This document shows positions 17,593-25,114 of a DNA stretch of 64,000 nucleotides, piece after piece (the first letter of the stretch is position 1; every line of letters starts with the position of its first letter). The position numbers and the translations under genes are program-made. Origin of the DNA: Sphingopyxis sp. DBS4 (GTDB taxonomy: Bacteria > Pseudomonadota > Alphaproteobacteria > Sphingomonadales > Sphingomonadaceae); contig NZ_CP102384.1 in the NCBI RefSeq assembly GCF_024628865.1, positions 569,001 to 633,000 on the forward strand. Direction: 5' to 3'. Below the pieces are notes generated by a model. The model was not told where the DNA came from. It saw only the letters and a list, made by a program, of their open reading frames with translations, and ran no database searches.

Positions 17593-18609
17593 ATGATGTC
17601 CCGCCCCGGCCAGCCGGCCGCACCCTCGCTGCATGTGTTCGCGGAGAATATCCCGCTGCGCGAGCCGTTTCGGATTTCGCGGATCGAATTTCGGCATAGT
17701 CAGGTAATGGTCGCGGAAATCGCCGCCGACGGTCATGTCGGGCGCGGCGAATGCGAACCGCACGAAAGCGATCCGGCGCTCCGCGACCAGGCGATGGCCG
17801 AGCTGTGGGCGTTATCGGACCATGTCGCGCGCGGGCTGAATCGCGCCGACCTTGCCGCGCTGCCGCTCTCCCGTCCGATCCGCAACGCGCTCGATTGCGC
17901 CTTGTGGGATCTCGAGGCGAAACGGCGCGGCACCAGCGTCGCGGCGCTGGCGGGATGTCCGGCGCCGGCGGCCCTGCCGACCGTGTTCACGCTGGGCATC
18001 GATGCGCCCGCCGCCATGGCCGAAAAGGCGGCGCGCAGGACGGCGTGGACGCGCCTCAAGATCAAGCTCGGCGGCGAGGAAGCGGCGCTCGACCTGCGGC
18101 GGGTCGCGGCGGTGCGGCGCGCGCGCGATGATGCCGAACTGATCGTCGATGCCAACGGCGGCTGGACGATGGAGGGCCTGCGGCACATGGCGCCCGCGCT
18201 GGCCGAACTCGGCGTCGCGCTGATCGAACAGCCGCTGCCGCCCGGTCGCGACGGCCCGCTCGCCGATTATGCCAGCCCGGTCCCCCTGTGCGCCGACGAG
18301 AGCTGTCTCGACCGCCAGTCGCTGCCGGCGGTGATCGGGCGCTATGCCTATATCAACATCAAGCTCGACAAGACGGGCGGGCTGAGCGAGGCGCTGGCGC
18401 TTGCCGATGCGGCGGAGGCGGCGGGGCTTGGCCTCATGGTCGGCTGCATGACGGGCACGTCGCTGGCGATGGCGCCCGCCCATATCGTCGCCCAGCGCGC
18501 GCGCTTCGTCGACCTCGATGGCCCCCTGTTGCTGGCCTGGGACCGGACCCCCGCGATGCGGTATGAAGAGGGTCTCGTCCACCCGGCCGAGCCCGCCTTA
18601 TGGGGATGA
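17593..18609 (+). CDS. dgcA: Enolase-superfamily racemase/epimerase, DgcA-like (N-acyl-D-amino acid racemase or dipeptide epimerase)
   Basis: 338 residues with the muconate-lactonizing subgroup catalytic set: KIK (Lys156, Lys158), Asp186 (VDANGGW), Glu212 (IEQP), Asp235 (ADES) and Lys257 (IKLDK). Lysines on both faces allow 1,1-proton transfer, as in N-acetyl-D-Glu racemase DgcA and L-Ala-D/L-Glu epimerases. With the DgcN homologue at 5214 it could invert an N-acylated D-amino acid to the L form. No signal peptide, so cytoplasmic. A paralogue at 46021 shares the same residues. ATG 17593 and ATG 17596 are adjacent possible starts. Racemase/epimerase chemistry is well supported, the exact substrate is not. 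Confidence 0.85.
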   Translation: MMSRPGQPAAPSLHVFAENIPLREPFRISRIEFRHSQVMVAEIAADGHVGRGECEPHESDPALRDQAMAELWALSDHVARGLNRADLAALPLSRPIRNALDCALWDLEAKRRGTSVAALAGCPAPAALPTVFTLGIDAPAAMAEKAARRTAWTRLKIKLGGEEAALDLRRVAAVRRARDDAELIVDANGGWTMEGLRHMAPALAELGVALIEQPLPPGRDGPLADYASPVPLCADESCLDRQSLPAVIGRYAYINIKLDKTGGLSEALALADAAEAAGLGLMVGCMTGTSLAMAPAHIVAQRARFVDLDGPLLLAWDRTPAMRYEEGLVHPAEPALWG

Positions 18610-18631
18610 ACCGGCCGCCGCATCTGCCATT

Positions 18632-19171
18632 CTAGAAGCGCATCGTCACCGCGACGCCGCCGCCCTTGGTGTCGCCCCAGGGAAAGACCTGGACGCGGTC
18701 GCTGGCGCGGCGGGTGATCAGAAAGCCCGACGCCTCGCCGATCGCGGCCCCGACGAGGACGTCGTGGACATGATGTTTCCGGGCTTCGACGCGGCTCAAT
18801 CCGACGAAGACCGCGACAAGCTGCGCCGGGACGCCGACCTTCCAGCCATAGCGATTCTGCAGCGTCGCCGCCGCGGCGAAGGACATCGAGGTATGACCCG
18901 ACGGGAAGCTCCTGGTATCGCTGCCGTCGGGGCGCCGTTCGGGAAAAGCTTCCTTGAGGCCATAGGTGACGCCGGCGGCGACGCCGATGCTGCCGCCTGC
19001 CTGTAATACCCCGTCCCAGTCGCCCTGGACCGCGGGCACGCCGAAGGCCGCGACGACCAGCGCGTCGCGCGCGATCGACCCCGCGTCGTTCCATCCCTTT
19101 TCGCTGGCGTGAGCAGGCGCGGCGCCCGACAGGCCGGTCGCAACCGCCGCGACGATCCACATTTTACGCAT
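18632..19171 (-). CDS. PAP2-family (phosphatidic acid phosphatase-like) protein
   Basis: 179 residues with an N-terminal signal peptide (MRKMWIVAAVATGLSGAAPAHA). The three PAP2 motifs are visible: KEAFPERRP, SFPSGHTS and SRVEARKHHVHDVLVG. Such enzymes dephosphorylate lipid phosphates or act as periplasmic acid phosphatases. It is convergent with the racemase gene, from which it is separated by only 22 bases, and appears to be an independent unit. A GAGGGGAG ribosome binding site precedes the ATG. Short length suggests a secreted periplasmic form with few membrane segments. Confidence 0.82.
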   Translation of the reverse strand: MRKMWIVAAVATGLSGAAPAHASEKGWNDAGSIARDALVVAAFGVPAVQGDWDGVLQAGGSIGVAAGVTYGLKEAFPERRPDGSDTRSFPSGHTSMSFAAAATLQNRYGWKVGVPAQLVAVFVGLSRVEARKHHVHDVLVGAAIGEASGFLITRRASDRVQVFPWGDTKGGGVAVTMRF

Positions 19172-19457
19172 GGCAAACTCCCCTCATCGTAGAGGGCCGA
19201 TGGACCCGAAACGGCAAGCCCCATTTGCCGGGTGCCGGCATATCGCACTTGGGCCACGAAGCAAAGCGGCGCCTGCCTCCGCGCGACGTCGATATTCGCG
19301 GTGGCATAACGTGGCATGACAAGGACCGTCCTGCCGGGATCGACAAGCGATTCCCGGCCCTGACGGGCGATGCTGCCGATTGGCGGGCACCTCCCTGCCA
19401 AAGTCGTTCCAAGATGCTTGTTTTCGTTTCGCCACGCTGATAGAGGCGCGCCTCGTT

Positions 19458-19531
19458 GCCGCTTTAGCTCAGTTGGTAGAGCACATCATTCGTAATGATG
19501 GGGCCACAGGTTCGAGTCCTGTAAGCCACCA
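19458..19531 (+). tRNA. tRNA-Thr (CGT) with a defective 3' acceptor arm, possibly a pseudogene
   Basis: D arm (GCTC...GAGC), anticodon arm (CATCA-TT CGT AA-TGATG, anticodon 19491-19493) and T arm (ACAGG-TTCGAGT-CCTGT) are all perfect. The 5' acceptor strand is GCCGCTT, but the 3' side reads AAGCCACCA rather than the AAGCGGCACCA needed to pair, as if GG had been lost. Only four acceptor pairs remain if the terminal CCA is kept. Anticodon identity is certain; functionality is doubtful. The preceding 286 bases (19172-19457) and the following ~200 hold no visible gene. Confidence 0.75.
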
Positions 19532-19728
19532 CCCCTTCCCCAGGCAAATTCGAGAGGGCCGGCTGCAAGGCCTTTCGCGTGTCGGTGGGCCCCTTCGCGG
19601 AGCGCGGCAAAGCCATGCGCTTTCAGGCTTCGCTTGCGAAAGAGCGAGTGACGTGCCTAAGCAGACAGCGGTGACAGCAGGGGAGCCGGGATGTCATATT
19701 GCCTCACGGGCGCGGAGCGCATGCGCGC

Positions 19729-20733
19729 ATGACCCGGGCGACGATCAAGGATGTTTCGCGCGTCGCGGGCGTGTCGATCAAGACCGTCTCGCGCGTCCTC
19801 AACAAGGAACGCTATGTCAGCGACGACATGCGGCAAAAGGTCGAGGAAGCCGTCGCGCGGCTCAATTATCATCCCAGCCTCGCCGCGCGCACGCTCGCGG
19901 GGCGGCGGTCGTTCCAGATCGGGCTGATCCACGACAACCCCAGCCCCTATTATATCTTCAACATGCAGGCCGGGGTCGGACAGCGCTGTCGCGAAGCCGA
20001 CTTCCGCATGATCGTCCAGCCGTGCGACATTAATTCGCCGGGGCTGGTCGACGACATCGGCGCGCTGATCGATCAGGCGCAGCTCGACGGCATCATCATG
20101 ACCCCGCCGGTGACCGACGTCGGCACCGCGCTCGCCGAGCTGTTCCGCCGCAGGATTCCCGTCGTTCGCGTCCAGCCGGGGACCGACCTCACCGCGACCT
20201 CCGCGGTCTATATCGACAATGTGCAGGCAGCCGACGACATGACCGCCTATCTGATTTCGCTCGGCCATCGCCGTATCGGGCTCGTCACCGGCCATGCCAA
20301 TTATTTCGCCAGCGGCCAGCGGCTGACCGGCTATCGGCAGGCGCTGCAGCGGGCGGGCATCGGCTTCGATGCGGCGCTCGTCTTTCCCGGCCAGTTCGAT
20401 TTTCCGTCGGGCGCCGCGGCGGCCGAGGCGCTGCTCGCCCTCGACGAACCGCCGACCGCGATCTTTGCGAGCAGCGACGAAATGGCCGCGGGCGTTCTCG
20501 CCGCCGCGCATCGCCGAGGCGTGTCGGTGCCCGGCCAATTGTCGGTCGCGGGCTTCGACGACACCGACCTTGCGCAGGTCGTCTGGCCGGCGCTGACGAC
20601 GATCCGCCAGCCGATCCGCGACCTCGGCTATGCCGCTGCCGATCTGCTGCTCGAATTCGGCGAACGGATCGAGCGGCGGCAATTGCCGCACGAATTGGTC
20701 GTGCGCGGGTCGACGGCGCCGCCGGGCCATTAA
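19729..20733 (+). CDS. LacI-family transcriptional regulator
   Basis: 334 residues. The ATG at 19729 starts directly at the HTH (TIKDVSRVAGVSIKTVSRVLN); the upstream in-frame extension lacks family similarity. The hinge and PBP1-like sugar-binding domain follow (RSFQIGLIHDNPSPYYIFNMQAG, RRIPVVRVQPG, AIFASSDEMAAGVL, LSVAGFDDTDLAQVVWPALTT). As first gene of the sugar locus it should repress the neighbouring transport and catabolic genes. Three copies of a TGACA-NCGN-TGTCA operator with the central CG typical of LacI sites occur at 21107, 22554 and 27789. The inducer is likely the locus sugar, perhaps sulfoquinovose or its product. Confidence 0.9.
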   Translation: MTRATIKDVSRVAGVSIKTVSRVLNKERYVSDDMRQKVEEAVARLNYHPSLAARTLAGRRSFQIGLIHDNPSPYYIFNMQAGVGQRCREADFRMIVQPCDINSPGLVDDIGALIDQAQLDGIIMTPPVTDVGTALAELFRRRIPVVRVQPGTDLTATSAVYIDNVQAADDMTAYLISLGHRRIGLVTGHANYFASGQRLTGYRQALQRAGIGFDAALVFPGQFDFPSGAAAAEALLALDEPPTAIFASSDEMAAGVLAAAHRRGVSVPGQLSVAGFDDTDLAQVVWPALTTIRQPIRDLGYAAADLLLEFGERIERRQLPHELVVRGSTAPPGH

Positions 20734-20785
20734 CCGTCGCCCCCGCGAAGGCGACGGCCTGAAAGTCGCGCTCAGCATCTCTTAT

Positions 20786-20870
20786 CTTCGTCATTCCCGC
20801 GAAAGCGGGAACCCAGAGTGGGTTCAGCCGACGCACGCTCTGGGTTCCCGCTTTCGCGGGAATGACGAAG
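20786..20870. repeat. Double-hairpin palindromic repeat, CCCGCGAAAGCGGG type
   Basis: Perfect 33-bp inverted repeat (20786-20818 with 20838-20870). Each arm contains its own small hairpin, CCCGC-GAAA-GCGGG, so the unit can fold as one long stem or as two short ones. It lies in the 421-base gap between the LacI and MFS genes. Confidence 0.9.
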
Positions 20871-20962
20871 GTGGGGAGGGACAGCTCTCCACCCCATTTC
20901 GGCCTCCGATCGCAATTGGCGCCGTGACGGCTGCTAACGACCGGAAGCGGACCTATCTTGCA

Positions 20963-21040
20963 TCGTCATCCCGGACTTGATCCGGGATCCATTCTCTCAG
21001 CGCCGGATGAATGGATCCCGGATCAAGTCCGGGATGACGA
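20963..21040. repeat. Palindromic repeat, CCGGACTTGATCCGG type
   Basis: Perfect 32-bp inverted repeat (20963-20994 with 21009-21040), 14-base loop. Each arm holds an inner imperfect palindrome around ACTTGAT. Same intergenic gap as the repeat at 20786; related copy at 27658 and a degenerate half copy near 38931-38955. Confidence 0.9.
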
Positions 21041-21106
21041 AAGTTAGGAAGGGGCTGCTCCCACCCCAAAACCGGCATAGTGAAAAAACGTCTGTCCATT
21101 CTCATA

Positions 21107-21120
21107 TGACAGCGTTATCT
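21107..21120. promoter_or_regulatory. Putative LacI-family operator 1
   Basis: TGACAGCGTTATCT, a TGACA-NCGN-TGTCA-like palindrome with central CG, 35 bases before the MFS start codon. Matches the sites at 22554 and 27789. Confidence 0.6.
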
Positions 21121-21154
21121 GATCGCAGCACGAAAAGAGATTCGGGGAGAGACG

Positions 21155-22402
21155 ATGGTGGCGCAAATCGCCGATAAACGCCGCTGGCTGCTGGTGGGAC
21201 TCGTCTTCGTCGCCATCGTCCTCAACTATGTCGACCGCCAGATTCTCGCACTCCTGAAGCCGACCCTCCAGGCCGAATTCGACTGGAGCGACCGCAATTA
21301 CAGCCACATGGCCTCGGCCTTTCAGTTCGCCGCCGCGCTCGCCTTTCTCGGCACCGGCTGGTTCATCGACAAGGTCGGGCTGCGCCGCGGCTTTGCGATC
21401 GGGGTCGGGGTGTGGAGCCTTGCGGGCATGGCGCACGCCTTCGCGACGACCGTCGCGGGCTTCGTCACGTCGCGTGCGGTGCTCGGCGCTGCCGAATCGA
21501 TCGGCACCCCGGCGGCGGTGAAGACCGCCGCGACCTATTTCAATGCGAAGGAGCGCTCGATCGTTCTCGGCCTCGGCGGCATCGCCCCCAATGTGGGGGC
21601 GATCCTGACGCCGTTGCTGATTCCGCTGATGGCGCTGATGTGGGGGTGGCAGTCGACCTTTCTGATCGCGGGCGGGCTCGGGCTCGTCTGGGTCGCGGTG
21701 TGGCTGATGGTGCGCATCCCCGAACAGCCCGGCGCCGCCGACGCCGCCGCGACGAAGATCGCATGGGGCAGCCTGCTGCGCGACCGCCGCCAATGGGCGG
21801 TAATCCTGGGGAAGGCGCTCACCGATCAGGTCTGGTGGTTCCTGCTCTTCTTCATGCCCGACCTCTTCCACCGCGTCTTCGGGCTGAGTCAGGGAACGCT
21901 CGGGCTTCCGGTCGCCTTCGTCTATTTCATGGCGGCGCTTGGCGGCATCACCGGCGGCTTCCTGCCGTCGCTGCTGATGACCCGCGGATGGAGCGTCAAC
22001 ACCGCGCGCAAGACGTCGATGCTGCTCTACGCCTTGCTGATCCTGCCGGTGCCGTTGCTCGTGCACGCCGACAGCGCGTGGGTCGCCGCCGCGATCCTCG
22101 GCCTCGGCCTCTTCGCGCATCAGGGGTTCTCGACCAATCTCTTCGGCCTCACCACCGATGTTTTTCCAGCAAAGATCGTCGGCTCGGTGATCGGTATCGG
22201 CGCCTTCGCGGGCAATCTGTCGGGCATGGCGATGATCGAGTTCGCGGGCTGGTCGCTCGACACCGGCCGTGGCTACATGCCGATGATGCTCATCTGCGCT
22301 TTCACCTATCTCGTCGCGCTCGCCGCAATCCACCTCATCCTGCCGCGCATCGTCGCGGTGGACGAGGAGGAAGATGGCGAGGCGCAGGTGCTGGCGCATT
22401 GA
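21155..22402 (+). CDS. MFS transporter, anion:cation symporter/hexuronate-like
   Basis: 415-residue inner-membrane carrier with about 12 hydrophobic segments. LNYVDRQILALLKP at the end of the first helix and GWFIDKVGLRRGF in the first cytoplasmic loop are typical of the ACS branch (ExuT, GudP), which moves acidic sugars and other organic anions. GGGGAGAG precedes the ATG. Preceded by a LacI operator and followed by the aldo/keto reductase-monooxygenase pair, it is the best candidate importer for an acidic sugar such as sulfoquinovose. That substrate is an inference from context. Confidence 0.88.
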   Translation: MVAQIADKRRWLLVGLVFVAIVLNYVDRQILALLKPTLQAEFDWSDRNYSHMASAFQFAAALAFLGTGWFIDKVGLRRGFAIGVGVWSLAGMAHAFATTVAGFVTSRAVLGAAESIGTPAAVKTAATYFNAKERSIVLGLGGIAPNVGAILTPLLIPLMALMWGWQSTFLIAGGLGLVWVAVWLMVRIPEQPGAADAAATKIAWGSLLRDRRQWAVILGKALTDQVWWFLLFFMPDLFHRVFGLSQGTLGLPVAFVYFMAALGGITGGFLPSLLMTRGWSVNTARKTSMLLYALLILPVPLLVHADSAWVAAAILGLGLFAHQGFSTNLFGLTTDVFPAKIVGSVIGIGAFAGNLSGMAMIEFAGWSLDTGRGYMPMMLICAFTYLVALAAIHLILPRIVAVDEEEDGEAQVLAH

Positions 22403-22413
22403 AGGTAATTCTC

Positions 22414-22490
22414 GTCACCCCCGCGAAAGCGGGGACCCAGGGTGGGGTAAGCCGATGCCCGCTCTAGGTCCCCGCTTTCGCGGGGATGAC
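22414..22490. repeat. Double-hairpin palindromic repeat, CCCGCGAAAGCGGG type
   Basis: Inverted repeat with arms at about 22414-22440 and 22464-22490, each with an inner CCCCGC-GAAA-GCGGGG hairpin. It begins 11 bases after the MFS stop codon. Slightly diverged from the copy at 20786. Confidence 0.88.
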
Positions 22491-22553
22491 AACGTAAAAG
22501 ATTAGCTGCACCGTATAGAAACCCGCTTCCCATCCGTTAAACCATGGAGTATA

Positions 22554-22567
22554 TGACAGCGATGTCA
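22554..22567. promoter_or_regulatory. Putative LacI-family operator 2
   Basis: TGACAGCGATGTCA: perfect TGACA/TGTCA arms around GCGA. It overlaps three closely spaced in-frame ATG codons (22544, 22553, 22562) at the start of the aldo/keto reductase gene. Confidence 0.65.
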
Positions 22568-23464
22568 GATTATCTGCCCGCTCCCGCCCCCGTGACTCTC
22601 GCCGGCCATGAGGTCGCTCCCATCGCATGGGGCATGTGGCGCTTCGCCGGTGCCGACGTCGGCACTGCCCGCGCGCGCATCGACGCGGCGTTCGAGGCGG
22701 GGGTGACTCTCTTCGACACCGCCGACATCTACGGCTGCGACACCCCCGGCGGCTTCGGCTCGGCCGAGGCGCTGCTCGGCGAGGTCTTCGCCGAAGCGCC
22801 TGCCTTGCGCGACAAGATGCTGCTCGCGACCAAGGGCGGGATCATCCTCGGCGTGCCTTACGACAGCAGCGCGCCCTATCTCGCCTCGGCGATCGACATT
22901 TCGCTGAAGCGCCTGCGCACCGACCGTGTCGAACTGTGGCAGATCCACCGCCCCGACCTGCTCACCCATCCGCAGGAAGCGGCGCGCGCGCTCGAGGAAG
23001 CGCATCGCGCGGGCAAGATCGGCGCGATCGGCGTCTCGAATTTCACGCCGTCGCAGGCGGCGGCGCTCGCCAAATTTCTGCCGGTTCCGCTGGTCAGCCA
23101 CCAGAGCGAATTTTCGCCGCTTCACCTGAACCCGCTGTTCGACGGCATCTTCGACCAGTCGATGGCGGAGGGCATGACCTTCCTCGCCTGGTCGCCGCTC
23201 GGCGGCGGCCGGCTCGGCGATCCGGCCGACGAACGCGCGCGCGCCATCGCCGCGCTGCTCGACGCCAAGGCCGCCGAATATGACGTCTCGCGCGCCGCCG
23301 CGACCTATAGCTGGGTGATGGCGCATCCCGCCCGCCCGATCCCGATCGTCGGCACCCAAAATCCGGGCCGGATCAAGGAAATCCCGCAGGCTTTCGTGCC
23401 GCGCTGGACGCGCGCCGAATGGTACGCGGTGCTGCAAACTTCGATGGGGGAGAATCTGCCATGA
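22562..23464 (+). CDS. Aldo/keto reductase (YdhF-like; candidate SmoB-type 6-dehydroglucose reductase)
   Basis: 300-residue NAD(P)H-dependent oxidoreductase. The catalytic tetrad is seen as Asp and Tyr in FDTADIYG, Lys in LLATKGG and His in WQIHRPD; IGAIGVSNFTPSQ and PIVGTQNPGRI are family signatures. Starts at 22544, 22553 and 22562 are all in frame; 22562 is preferred because it begins the conserved region and has GGAG 12 bases upstream, but the operator overlapping it makes this uncertain. Its stop overlaps the start of an SsuD-like monooxygenase (ATGA). In the oxidative sulfoquinovose pathway, SmoB reduces the 6-oxo-glucose made by monooxygenase SmoC to glucose; the strict coupling suggests the same division of labour here. 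Confidence 0.85.
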   Translation: MSDYLPAPAPVTLAGHEVAPIAWGMWRFAGADVGTARARIDAAFEAGVTLFDTADIYGCDTPGGFGSAEALLGEVFAEAPALRDKMLLATKGGIILGVPYDSSAPYLASAIDISLKRLRTDRVELWQIHRPDLLTHPQEAARALEEAHRAGKIGAIGVSNFTPSQAAALAKFLPVPLVSHQSEFSPLHLNPLFDGIFDQSMAEGMTFLAWSPLGGGRLGDPADERARAIAALLDAKAAEYDVSRAAATYSWVMAHPARPIPIVGTQNPGRIKEIPQAFVPRWTRAEWYAVLQTSMGENLP

Positions 23465-24528
23465 CCGATCGCATGTGCGAAGTGAGCTGGTTTTCGGCGC
23501 TTTGCGACGACGACTATGAATTTCTCGGCGTCCCCGACCCGATGCTCAAATCGAGCTGGGAGCATTGCCGCGACATCGTGATGCAGGCGGACAGTTTGGG
23601 ATTCGACAATATCCTGCTCCCATCGGGCTATGCGCTCGGCATCGACACCACCGCCTTCGCCGCGGCGATCGCGACGATGGTCAAGCGCATCCGCCTGCTG
23701 ATGGCGGTGCGCATCGGCGAAAGCTGGCCGCCGCAGCTTGCGCGCCAGATCGCTACGATCGACCGTATCCTGGGCGGCCGGTTGACGGTCAACATCATCT
23801 CGTCGGACATGCCGGGCGAGACGATGGAGTCCGAACCGCGCTATCGCCGCACGGTCGAGGCGATGCATATCCTGAAGACGCTGCTCAATGGCGAGGCGCT
23901 CGACCATGACGGCGAGTTCTGGAAGCTGAAGCTCGATCCGCCGCGCATCGGCATGGTGTCGGGCAAGGCGCCGCCGCTCTATTTCGGCGGGCTTTCCCCC
24001 GCCGCGCGCGACGCCGCCGCGAAAGGCTGCGACGTCTTCCTGATGTGGCCCGACCGCGAGGAGGTGGTGAAGGAGATCATCGCCGACATGACCGCGCGCG
24101 CCGCCGCTTATGGCCGCACGCTCAAGTTCGGCTATCGCGCGCACATGATCGTCCGCGACACCGAGGCCGAGGCGCGCACCGCCGCCGACCGCCTGCTCTC
24201 GAAGCTCGACGCCGCCAAGGGCGCTGCGATCAAGGCCAAGTCGCTCGATTCGCAGTCGTTCGGCGTCAACGCGCAGGTCGCCTTGCGCGAGGCCGCATCC
24301 GACGACGGCTATGTCGAGGATAATCTGTGGACCGGCGTCGGCCGCGCCCGCTCGGGCTGCGGCGCCGCGATTGTCGGCGATCCCGATCAGGTGCTCGCGA
24401 AGCTCGCCCGCTATCAGGACATGGGCATCGAGGCGTTCATTTTGTCAGGCTACCCCCACGCGGCGGAGGCCGATCTCTTCGCCCGCCACGTCCTGCCGAA
24501 GATGACGCACGGGCCGCTGGCGCTCTGA
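23461..24528 (+). CDS. SsuD-like FMNH2-dependent monooxygenase (candidate sulfoquinovose monooxygenase)
   Basis: 355 residues of the bacterial luciferase-like fold, closest in pattern to alkanesulfonate monooxygenase: LGFDNILLPSG, RIRLLMAVRIGESWPPQLARQIATIDR, GGRLTVNII, DHDGEFW, PPLYFGGLSPAARDAAAKGCDVFLMW, FGYRAHMIVRDTEAEA. SsuD enzymes cleave C-S bonds of sulfonates to aldehyde and sulfite with FMNH2 and O2. Coupled to the aldo/keto reductase by a 4-base overlap and 10 kb from a sulfoquinovosidase, it is a strong candidate for a SmoC-like enzyme. The FMNH2 supplier is not adjacent; the FMN reductase at 40954 could fill the role. Sulfonate substrate inferred, luciferase-like monooxygenase certain. 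Confidence 0.87.
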   Translation: MTDRMCEVSWFSALCDDDYEFLGVPDPMLKSSWEHCRDIVMQADSLGFDNILLPSGYALGIDTTAFAAAIATMVKRIRLLMAVRIGESWPPQLARQIATIDRILGGRLTVNIISSDMPGETMESEPRYRRTVEAMHILKTLLNGEALDHDGEFWKLKLDPPRIGMVSGKAPPLYFGGLSPAARDAAAKGCDVFLMWPDREEVVKEIIADMTARAAAYGRTLKFGYRAHMIVRDTEAEARTAADRLLSKLDAAKGAAIKAKSLDSQSFGVNAQVALREAASDDGYVEDNLWTGVGRARSGCGAAIVGDPDQVLAKLARYQDMGIEAFILSGYPHAAEADLFARHVLPKMTHGPLAL

Positions 24529-24533
24529 AACTT

Positions 24534-24610
24534 CGTCATTGCGAGCGAAGCGAAGCAATCCAGAGCGGTTTACGCTGACTCTGGATTGCTTCGCTTCGCT
24601 CGCAATGACG
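24534..24610. repeat. Palindromic repeat, GCGAGCGAAGCGAAGC type
   Basis: Perfect 32-bp inverted repeat (24534-24565 with 24579-24610), six bases after the monooxygenase stop. Its position after a plus-strand operon suggests a transcript 3' end role. Bases 24611-24759 show nothing else. Confidence 0.9.
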
Positions 24611-24759
24611 ATGAAGGGGATGCCCCGCCTCCTCGATGAGACGTAGGAGAGAGGGAGACGGGGCGAGCGCGCTTAAGCAGAGCGCGGGTTGCGGGAGGAT
24701 GAACGGGATCGTGCCGGTCGCGCTGGCTATCGCCCCGCCAGTAATGTAACAACATATCC

Positions 24760-25092
24760 ATGCAGGCTGGCCGAATTATGACCTTAGCTTCATGTATGGC
24801 GCTTTTGTCGTGCGGAGACGCGCCATCGTTATCCGCCGAAAGCCATTGGAGGTTGTCGGTCGAAGGAAGTCCCGCGTGCTTGGCGCAACTGACCCGTGCC
24901 ATGGAACGGCAGGGGGTCGCCATTGCCCGAATGCCTGAATGGAATGGTGGTAGTGGGATAGTGGAGTTTGGACCCGTCGCGACGGATGCGATCGGCAATG
25001 TGACGACGATCATTCGCGCGTCGGGCTGCGCTACTCTGCGCGGAAAACAATCCAGTTGTTCAAGCGATTATTCCGACGTCGACGTTTGCTGA
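24760..25092 (+). CDS. Hypothetical small lipoprotein
   Basis: 110 residues. With the ATG at 24760 the product starts MQAGRIMTLASCMALLSCG, that is a basic N-terminus, a short hydrophobic stretch and an LLSC lipobox, so a lipoprotein is plausible. The rest has no family I recognise; a Cys-rich tail (SSCSSDYSDVDVC) could form disulfides. No clear ribosome binding site is seen, and codon use is less GC-biased than in the neighbours, so it may be recently acquired or not a gene. It faces the iron alcohol dehydrogenase gene tail to tail. Confidence 0.45.
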   Translation: MQAGRIMTLASCMALLSCGDAPSLSAESHWRLSVEGSPACLAQLTRAMERQGVAIARMPEWNGGSGIVEFGPVATDAIGNVTTIIRASGCATLRGKQSSCSSDYSDVDVC

Positions 25093-25114
25093 CGGCTTTG
25101 AACGAAACCTCGGG

